DNA of 64,000 nucleotides, from NCBI GenBank assembly GCA_023251875.1, contig JAHEXY010000007.1, positions 62,001-126,000 of the forward strand, read 5' to 3'. Position numbers and translations under genes: made by a program. This document shows positions 54,604 to 61,009 of the stretch, one piece after another; position 1 is the stretch's first letter; the number at the start of each line of letters is the position of its first letter. Under the pieces are notes generated by a model, which worked only from the letters and a program-made list of their open reading frames with translations, had not been told where the DNA came from and made no database searches. The stretch is from Bacteroidota bacterium. Lineage in GTDB: Bacteria; Bacteroidota; Bacteroidia; JAHEXY01.

Positions 54604-57249
54604 ATGGAAATAGCAACAAAATACGATCCATCGCAAGTAGAAAATAAATGGTACCAGTATTGGATGAACAATGGATTTTTTCGTTCAGTGCCCGATCAGC
54701 GCGAACCCTATACTATTGTAATACCACCACCTAATGTTACGGGAGTATTGCACATGGGGCATATGCTTAACAATACCATTCAAGATGTATTGATTCGCAG
54801 AGCTCGAATGTTAGGTAAAAATGCATGCTGGGTTCCGGGAACAGATCATGCTTCCATTGCTACAGAAGCAAAAGTAGTGGCTATGCTTAAAGAAAAAGGA
54901 ATCAATAAAAAAGATTTAAGCAGAGATGAATTTATAAAATATGCTTGGGAATGGAAAGAAAAATATGGTGGCATTATTTTAGAACAACTAAAAAAATTAG
55001 GCGCAAGTTGCGATTGGGATCGTACTCGTTTTACAATGGAAGACAATTTGAGCGAAGCAGTAGTAGATGTATTTATTGATTTATATAATAAGGGCCATAT
55101 ATACCGAGGCTACAGAATGGTAAACTGGGATCCACAAGGATTAACTGTAGTTTCCGATGAAGAAGTAATTCATAAAGAAGTTAATGCTAAACTTTATTAT
55201 ATAAAATATCAAATTGCTGATGGTGATGAATGGATAACTGTTGCAACGCAAAGGCCTGAAACAATAATGGGTGATACTGCCGTTTGCGTTAATCCTGCGG
55301 ATGAAAGGTATAAGCATTTACATGGCAAAAAGGTAATTATTCCTCTGGTAAATCGTTCTGTAAATATTATTGTTGATGAATATGTAGATATTGCCTTTGG
55401 AACCGGAGCTTTAAAAGTTACTCCTGCTCATGATAAAAATGATTATGAATTAGGTGTTAAACATAAGCTAGAAATAATTGACACTTTAACTGCAGATGGT
55501 AAATTAAGTGCAGCTGCTCAATTTTTTATTGGAGAAGATCGATTTATTGCTCGCAAAAAAATAGTAAAGCAATTAGAGGAAATGGGCCTCATTGTAAAAG
55601 TAGAAGACATTAAAAGCAATGTTGGTTTTTCTGAACGTACCGATGCGGTTATTGAACCCCGACTTTCAATGCAATGGTTTGTAAAGATGGAAGAATTGGT
55701 AAAGCCTGCTTTAGAAAATGTATTGAATGGTAACATTAATTTAATTCCTGAAAAGTTTATTAATACCTACCGCCATTGGACGGAAAATGTGCGTGATTGG
55801 TGTATTTCTCGTCAACTTTGGTGGGGACAACGCATACCTGCATGGTATTTACCTAATGGAGAGTTTACTGTTGCCAAAACAAGAAATGAAGCAATTGAAA
55901 AGTTCAAAGTTCAAGGTTTAAAGTTTAAAGTTGAGGATATAAAACAAGATGAAGATGTCGTTGATACTTGGTTTTCTGCTTGGCTTTGGCCCATTTCGGT
56001 TTTTGATGGTTTTAAAAATCCTAATAACAAAGACATTCAGTATTATTATCCTACTAACGATTTAATTACTGCTCCTGAAATTTTATTTTTCTGGGTAGTC
56101 CGTATGATTGTTGCCGGATACGAATACCGTGGAGAAAAACCTTTTACCAATGTTTATTTAACAGGTATTGTAAGAGATAAACTGGGAAGAAAAATGTCTA
56201 AATCATTAAACAATTCGCCTGATTCACTTGATTTAATTGCTAAACATGGCGCTGATGGCGTGCGAGTAGGCATGCTGTTGTGTTCACCTGCAGGTAATGA
56301 TTTACCTTTTGATGAAAGCTTGTGTGAACAAGGCAGAAATTTTTCCAATAAAATTTGGAATGCATTTCGATTGATTAAAGGTTGGACACCTCTCCCCCAA
56401 CCCCTCTCCGAAGGAGAGGGGAGAAAATCCCATAACGAAGTTGTAGTTTGTTGGTTTGAAGCTAAGTTAAATGAACAGCTAGAAATTATTAACAATTGTT
56501 ATTCTAAATACAGAATGAGTGAAGCATTAATGAACACCTATAAATTGGTATGGGATGATTTTTGTGCCTGGTATTTAGAAATGATAAAACCCGAATTTGT
56601 TGAAGGCAAATCTTTACCTATCGATAAAACAACCTATGATGCTACGGTTATTTTCTTTGAGAAATTATTGAAACTATTGCATCCTTTTATGCCCTTTATT
56701 ACGGAAGAACTTTGGCATTTAATTGCAGATAGAAAAGAAGAGGATTGCATTATTGTTGCTGAATGGCCCACCGCAAGTTTTACAAATAAATCGATATTAG
56801 AACAATTTAATATAGCTGCAGAAGTTGTTACCAATATTCGCAATACGCGTAAATCGAAAAACATTTCTCCTAAAGAAAAACTTTCACTTTATTTAAAATC
56901 AAAACCAGAAAGTGCCGACAAAAACTGGAACGAAGTAATTGCTAAGCTCGGTAACTTAAATGAATTTTCATTTACAGATGAAAAGATTGACAAAGCAATT
57001 TCATTTCGCGTAAAGAATTTTGAATTTTACATTCCCTATACCCTGCAAATTGATGCCGAAGCGGAACGCGAACGTATCACAAAAGAATTAGAATACAGCA
57101 AAGGTTTTTTAAAATCGGTACAAGCCAAATTAAGTAACGAACGTTTTGTTGCCAATGCCAAACCAGAATTGGTGGAAACCGAAAAGAAAAAATTATCCGA
57201 TGCTGAGGCTAAAATAAAAGTGTTGGAAGAAAGTCTGGCGGCTTTATAG
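54604..57249 (+). CDS. valS: Valyl-tRNA synthetase
   Basis: The 881-residue class I synthetase has HIGH in PPNVTGVLHMGHMLNNTIQD, the editing domain (VATQRPETIMGDTAVCVNPA), QDEDVVDTWFSAWLWPISVF, KMSKS in GRKMSKSLNNSPDSL, the anticodon-binding domain (FMPFITEELWHLIA), and a C-terminal coiled-coil arm (ERITKELEYSKGFLKSVQAK). Two stretches look foreign. Residues about 432-444 (KFKVQGLKFKVED) and 596-606 (PLPQPLSEGEG) are encoded by dispersed DNA repeats, both in frame and both in linker positions. The enzyme must be functional if it is the only ValRS. It is convergent with ansA. Confidence 0.97.
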   Translation: MEIATKYDPSQVENKWYQYWMNNGFFRSVPDQREPYTIVIPPPNVTGVLHMGHMLNNTIQDVLIRRARMLGKNACWVPGTDHASIATEAKVVAMLKEKGINKKDLSRDEFIKYAWEWKEKYGGIILEQLKKLGASCDWDRTRFTMEDNLSEAVVDVFIDLYNKGHIYRGYRMVNWDPQGLTVVSDEEVIHKEVNAKLYYIKYQIADGDEWITVATQRPETIMGDTAVCVNPADERYKHLHGKKVIIPLVNRSVNIIVDEYVDIAFGTGALKVTPAHDKNDYELGVKHKLEIIDTLTADGKLSAAAQFFIGEDRFIARKKIVKQLEEMGLIVKVEDIKSNVGFSERTDAVIEPRLSMQWFVKMEELVKPALENVLNGNINLIPEKFINTYRHWTENVRDWCISRQLWWGQRIPAWYLPNGEFTVAKTRNEAIEKFKVQGLKFKVEDIKQDEDVVDTWFSAWLWPISVFDGFKNPNNKDIQYYYPTNDLITAPEILFFWVVRMIVAGYEYRGEKPFTNVYLTGIVRDKLGRKMSKSLNNSPDSLDLIAKHGADGVRVGMLLCSPAGNDLPFDESLCEQGRNFSNKIWNAFRLIKGWTPLPQPLSEGEGRKSHNEVVVCWFEAKLNEQLEIINNCYSKYRMSEALMNTYKLVWDDFCAWYLEMIKPEFVEGKSLPIDKTTYDATVIFFEKLLKLLHPFMPFITEELWHLIADRKEEDCIIVAEWPTASFTNKSILEQFNIAAEVVTNIRNTRKSKNISPKEKLSLYLKSKPESADKNWNEVIAKLGNLNEFSFTDEKIDKAISFRVKNFEFYIPYTLQIDAEAERERITKELEYSKGFLKSVQAKLSNERFVANAKPELVETEKKKLSDAEAKIKVLEESLAAL
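55898..55935 (+). repeat. AAAGTTCAAGG/TTTAAAG repeat inside valS
   Basis: The sequence aaaagttcaaagttcaaggt followed by ttaaagtttaaagttgag is a stretch of imperfect 7-9-bp units (AAAGTTC, AAAGTTT), of a kind seen in Bacteroidota intergenic regions. A diverged relative lies before htpG at about 13480-13507. It encodes KFKVQGLKFKVE in frame. Confidence 0.6.
56389..56421 (+). repeat. Dispersed GGAGAGGG palindromic repeat inside valS
   Basis: CCTCTCCCCCAA followed by a perfect hairpin CCCCTCTCC-GAA-GGAGAGGGG (56401-56421) is the reverse complement of the intergenic element at 5509. In valS it encodes PLPQPLSEGEG in frame between the catalytic and anticodon-binding domains. Confidence 0.8.
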
Positions 57250-57254
57250 AAATT

Positions 57255-58280
57255 CTAGCTTAATTCTCCCCTAAGAGAAGTTTGCAACATATTTTTAATT
57301 TCTGTTACGTCAGCATAATTTCCTAATAAAAACATTAGCTTGGCAACAGCAGATTCCAGTGTCATGTCTTTGCCACTTATAATGCCTATTCTTTCAAGCA
57401 TAGCAGAGGTTTCGTATTTACCATGTTCCACACTACCGCCATTGCATTGGGTAATGTTTAGAATAATAATTCCTTTTTGAATAGCAGTTTCTAATATGCT
57501 TAAAAAACATAGATCAACAGGAGCATTACCAGCGCCATAGGTTTCTATAATTACCGCTTTTAATCCTCTAATATTTAAAATTGCACTAACATACTGTTCA
57601 GTAAAACCCGGAAATAATTTTAAAATTGCAATATTATTATCGAGTTTATTGTAAACTTTAAAAGCGTTTGTACTTTGTTTCTGAATAACAGAATGATTGA
57701 ATCTGATGTCAACTCCTGCTTCGGCAAGTATAGGATAATTCACACTTCTAAAAGCTTCAAAATCTTCGGCACTAAATTTATGCGTTCTGTTACCTCGGTA
57801 TAATTGGTATTCAAAATAAATACAAACTTCTGTAACAATAGATTGATTGTTTTGCTTAGCGGCTGCTATTTCAATTGCTGTAATTAAATTCTCTTTAGCA
57901 TCTGTTCTTAATGATTCGAGTGGAAGTTGAGATCCCGTAAGTATTACCGGTTTATTTATATTTTCTAATAAAAAACTTAATGCTGATGCAGTGTATGCCA
58001 TGGTATCTGTACCATGCAAAATTACGAAACCATCATATTCGTTATAATTTTTCTCAATAATTTTTACAGTTTCAATCCATAAATCAGGGTTCATGTTTGA
58101 AGAATCAACCGGAGTATCAAAACAATGAGTAGAAAGATGATAATCAAATTTTTGCAATTCCGGAATGAGATCTTTAATTCTCTGAAAATCCACAGGCTTT
58201 AGCGAATTGCTGTTTTTATCATGAATCATACCAATAGTACCACCGGTATAAATAATTAAAATAGATGCAGATTTATTCAT
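57255..58280 (-). CDS. ansA: Type I L-asparaginase
   Basis: The 341-residue cytoplasmic-type asparaginase hydrolyses asparagine to aspartate and ammonia. The first catalytic Thr is in ILIIYTGGTIGMIHDKN, the second in DGFVILHGTDTMAYTASALS (HGTDTM). VILTGSQLPLESLRTDAKEN and VEHGKYETSAMLERIGII are also conserved. There is no signal peptide, which favours type I. It ends 5 bp from the valS stop (convergent). Confidence 0.95.
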   Translation of the reverse strand: MNKSASILIIYTGGTIGMIHDKNSNSLKPVDFQRIKDLIPELQKFDYHLSTHCFDTPVDSSNMNPDLWIETVKIIEKNYNEYDGFVILHGTDTMAYTASALSFLLENINKPVILTGSQLPLESLRTDAKENLITAIEIAAAKQNNQSIVTEVCIYFEYQLYRGNRTHKFSAEDFEAFRSVNYPILAEAGVDIRFNHSVIQKQSTNAFKVYNKLDNNIAILKLFPGFTEQYVSAILNIRGLKAVIIETYGAGNAPVDLCFLSILETAIQKGIIILNITQCNGGSVEHGKYETSAMLERIGIISGKDMTLESAVAKLMFLLGNYADVTEIKNMLQTSLRGELS

Positions 58281-58358
58281 GATAAAAAATTCTTAAAACG
58301 AAATTACAAATGATTATGCAATAGCTATGCTAATTTATCTCAAATACTTTTTTAATTT

Positions 58359-58450
58359 TAGTGCTTTCTGAAAATTACCATTATTGTCCCTCTCTTGAGA
58401 GGGATTAAGGGAGAGGAAATAAATATTAATTTAGTTTTCAGAAAGCATTA
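58359..58450. repeat. 92-bp stem-loop with nested GGAGAGGG repeat, before a T9SS gene
   Basis: TGCTTTCTGAAAA (58362-58374) and TTTTCAGAAAGCA (58435-58447) form a perfect 13-bp terminal inverted repeat, extended three pairs outward with one wobble. The loop contains a further hairpin, CCCTCTC-TT-GAGAGGG (58388-58403), with the tail ATTAAGGGAGAGG, copy 4 of the repeat family. The structure resembles a MITE-like composite or a leader attenuator for the next gene. Confidence 0.75.
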
Positions 58451-58473
58451 AAATGAATATCAAATCTATAAAC

Positions 58474-59304
58474 ATGAAAAAACGCCTACTATTATTTTTA
58501 TTTATTATACCAGTTCTAAATTTAAAAGCACAATTTGCATTACCCAATGCAAGTTTTGAAAATTGGACTTTAGGAGAACCCGACAATTGGTTTACCAATA
58601 ACGTACAAGGAACTTTAGTTTTAGTAACGCCATCAACAGATGCTCATTTTGGAAATTATTCCATTAAAGGAGAAGTGTCAAGCTATAATGGAGGGTTTTC
58701 TCCCAACTTAGGAACGCCTTCAACCAATTTATTTCCGGTTACAACTCAATATGCTACACTTAATTTTTTTTACAAGTTTTATAAGCAGGGCAATGATTTT
58801 ATTTATATTTCTGCCATGACAGAAGATAGCACTTATTACCCCGTTGCTGTTGCTTCATACATTATTTCTGATTCCGACACCTCAAATTATATTCCCGTTG
58901 AAATACCTTTTACTATTTTTAATTCCAATACACCCATGGATATGGCATTATTAATTTTAATTGACGATAGTTCAGGCAAAGCCACTCCGGGTTCTTATTT
59001 TAAAATTGATGATATTTCTCTTGGGGGTTTTTTAAGTAATGTTAAAGAGCCTAATGTTAATAATGATATAAGAGTATTCTCTAATCCGGCTGATGCGTAC
59101 ATTTCATTTAGTCTTTCTCAAAATAATCAAGATAATGTTATCTCGCTTTTTGATATCACAGGCCAACAAGCAATAGTCCCATTTCATGCTACCAATTCTC
59201 AGGTTACTATTCCTTCTGGTAACCTGGCAAACGGAATTTATTTTTTAAATATTCAAGAAGAAAAAACGAAAACAGTGAGAAAAATTATTGTCAATCATAA
59301 TTAG
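58474..59304 (+). CDS. T9SS type A secreted protein (carbohydrate-binding-like)
   Basis: About 276 residues from the ATG at 58474, which starts a clean signal peptide (MKKRLLLFLFIIPVLNLKAQ). An ATG at 58453 is possible but adds seven residues in front. The mature part (LPNASFENWTLGEPDNWFTN, then HFGNYSIKGEVSSYNGGFSP and YFKIDDISLGGF) has the jelly-roll pattern of Bacteroidota carbohydrate-binding/PCMD-like domains. It ends in a T9SS tail (IRVFSNPADAYISFSLSQN ... NGIYFLNIQEEKTKTVRKII). Ligand unknown. The 92-bp stem-loop sits directly upstream. Confidence 0.82.
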   Translation: MKKRLLLFLFIIPVLNLKAQFALPNASFENWTLGEPDNWFTNNVQGTLVLVTPSTDAHFGNYSIKGEVSSYNGGFSPNLGTPSTNLFPVTTQYATLNFFYKFYKQGNDFIYISAMTEDSTYYPVAVASYIISDSDTSNYIPVEIPFTIFNSNTPMDMALLILIDDSSGKATPGSYFKIDDISLGGFLSNVKEPNVNNDIRVFSNPADAYISFSLSQNNQDNVISLFDITGQQAIVPFHATNSQVTIPSGNLANGIYFLNIQEEKTKTVRKIIVNHN

Positions 59305-59462
59305 GATTATCTCAATTTAATGTGGCCGTATAGCATCTATAAAGTTGCATGCTAATACACTCTGTTAAGATTAAAAACTTTGACAAAGCTGGCAAAACAA
59401 CAATAAACAATCGTTTGTTCGTTATTCTTTTAGAATACCCATCATTACATTTATGTTATTGC

Positions 59463-59470
59463 TATTTTTG
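59463..59470 (+). promoter_or_regulatory. Candidate -7 box for the EnvC-like gene
   Basis: TATTTTTG fits TAnnTTTG and lies only 6 bp before the ATG at 59476 (12 bp before the second ATG at 59482). If used, the mRNA would be leaderless or nearly so. Confidence 0.45.
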
Positions 59471-59475
59471 CATAC

Positions 59476-60699
59476 ATGAGAATGCGGTTTAAATATATTT
59501 TCTTTTTTATTGTGTTTGCTTTAACAAACACTTTTAATAGTTTCTCCCAATCAAAAGAAGAATTGGAAAAGAAAAAAAATGCTTTACAAGAAGAAATCAA
59601 CTATATCAATGAATTAAAAAAGCAAACCGACAAAAACAAAAAACTTTCTATTAATGAAGTAGCCATTCTCAATAGAAAATTAAATATTCGAGAGCAATTG
59701 ATTAATACCATTGGAAAGGAGTTGGGTAATATTGATCAGCAAATTGATGCTACCCAAGCAAATATTGAATCATTACAAAAAGATTTGGATAAGCTAAAAA
59801 CAGAATATGCTAAAATGATTTACAGTGCTTATAAAACAAGATCCTCTTATGATAAGCTCATGTTTATTATGGCTGCCGAAGATTTTAACCAAGCCTATTT
59901 AAGACTTAAATATTTACAGCAATATGCTGAATTTCGCAGAACACAAGCCAATCTCATTATTCAAACACAGCAGTCGTTGAATGAAAAATTAAATGAATTA
60001 GCTGCAAAAAAACAAAACAAAGAAAAATTATTAACCGAAAAAGAAGGGGAAAAACAAGAGCTTACTAAAGAAAAAGAAGAACAAGTAGGGGTATTGAATA
60101 ATTTAAAAGCCCAGGAGAGTGATCTTAAAAAACAATTAAAGAAAAAACAACAAGATGCTGAAAAGTTACAGAAAGCTATTGAAGATTTAATTGCAGATGA
60201 AATTAAAAAAGCCAAAGCTAAGTCAAAAAGTACCGGCATTACTAAAGGATATGAACTTACTCCTGAAGAATTACAATTATCATCATCCTTTACAAGTAAT
60301 AAAGGCAAACTACCATGGCCTTGCGAAAGAGGAGTTATTACCAGCACATTTGGAGAGCATCCTCATCCTGTTTTAGCAGGCATCAAAATAAAAAACAATG
60401 GAATTGATATTGCTACCCAAGAAGGTTCTTTAGCAAGAGCTTCTTTTGATGGAGAAGTTACCGGAGTTATTTCTATACCGGGATCCGGAAAAGCCATTAT
60501 TATTAAACATGGAGATTACCGAACCGTATATTCAAATCTTGATGAAGTTTACGTGAAAACCGGTGATAAGATAAAAACAAAACAATCTCTTGGTAAAATT
60601 AGTACTGATGCATCTGAATCAAAAACAGAACTTCATTTTGAAGTATGGAAATGGGATCAACTCCAAGATCCTAAACTTTGGCTTTTTTCAAAAGACTAA
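59476..60699 (+). CDS. EnvC-like murein hydrolase activator (degenerate M23 domain)
   Basis: The 407-residue protein has a signal peptide (MRFKYIFFFIVFALTNTFNS from the second ATG), then a long coiled coil (about residues 25-245, rich in Lys/Glu/Gln), then a LytM/M23 domain (GVITSTFGEHPHPVLAGIKI, NNGIDIATQEGSLARASFDG, IIIKHGDYRTVYSNL, LHFEVWK). Two zinc ligands are changed: active M23 has HxGxD, here N-N-G-I-D, and the second His near YSNL is Asn. This is the EnvC pattern, an activator of amidases rather than an enzyme, and points to a role in septal peptidoglycan splitting. Confidence 0.9.
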   Translation: MRMRFKYIFFFIVFALTNTFNSFSQSKEELEKKKNALQEEINYINELKKQTDKNKKLSINEVAILNRKLNIREQLINTIGKELGNIDQQIDATQANIESLQKDLDKLKTEYAKMIYSAYKTRSSYDKLMFIMAAEDFNQAYLRLKYLQQYAEFRRTQANLIIQTQQSLNEKLNELAAKKQNKEKLLTEKEGEKQELTKEKEEQVGVLNNLKAQESDLKKQLKKKQQDAEKLQKAIEDLIADEIKKAKAKSKSTGITKGYELTPEELQLSSSFTSNKGKLPWPCERGVITSTFGEHPHPVLAGIKIKNNGIDIATQEGSLARASFDGEVTGVISIPGSGKAIIIKHGDYRTVYSNLDEVYVKTGDKIKTKQSLGKISTDASESKTELHFEVWKWDQLQDPKLWLFSKD

Positions 60700-60919
60700 G
60701 AGAACTTCGCTCCTGATATCAATCATATATTCTTCATTATTTAGGTATTATAAATTTATTATGCTAACTTGCTTTTAGCTAAGCCCTTAATTAGAGTCAA
60801 GTAATAGAAATTGCAGATTTTCACTTTTTTATGTCGTTTTTGCTTCCCCTTCTTATTAGTATTTTTATGAATCTTTATGTCATTAATCTTAATGATGTAA
60901 AAAGCCCCCATTTAATGGA
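60700..60919. other. Intergenic region before the PKD protein, with a palindrome
   Basis: This 220-bp AT-rich stretch has no gene. It contains a perfect inverted repeat TCATTAA-TC-TTAATGA at 60880-60895, which could be a regulator site. The sequence just after it (aaaaagcccccattta) has no matching arm for a terminator. Confidence 0.35.
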
Positions 60920-61009
60920 ATGAAACGAGCATATACATTGGATATCCTAAGAGGAATGAAACATACATGCGAGTTCCATCTGACTATTAAAACAATTATT
61001 TTCAGATGA
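60920..61009 (+). CDS. Small upstream reading frame coupled to the PKD protein
   Basis: ATG at 60920 opens a 29-codon frame (MKRAYTLDILRGMKHTCEFH, then LTIKTIIFR) whose TGA stop overlaps the ATG of the giant gene at 61006 (ATGA). It could be a coupling leader peptide. The start KRAYTLDILRGM also looks like the N-terminus of membrane acyltransferases (S/TLDxLRG), so it may be a truncated remnant of such a gene. Neither is certain. Confidence 0.3.
   Translation: MKRAYTLDILRGMKHTCEFHLTIKTIIFR

Noticed and set aside
60917-60962. Two GGAATGAAAC words 36 bp apart resembling the end of CRISPR repeats
   Set aside because: Only about 10 bp repeat, there is no third unit, no longer conserved repeat and no cas gene in the window.
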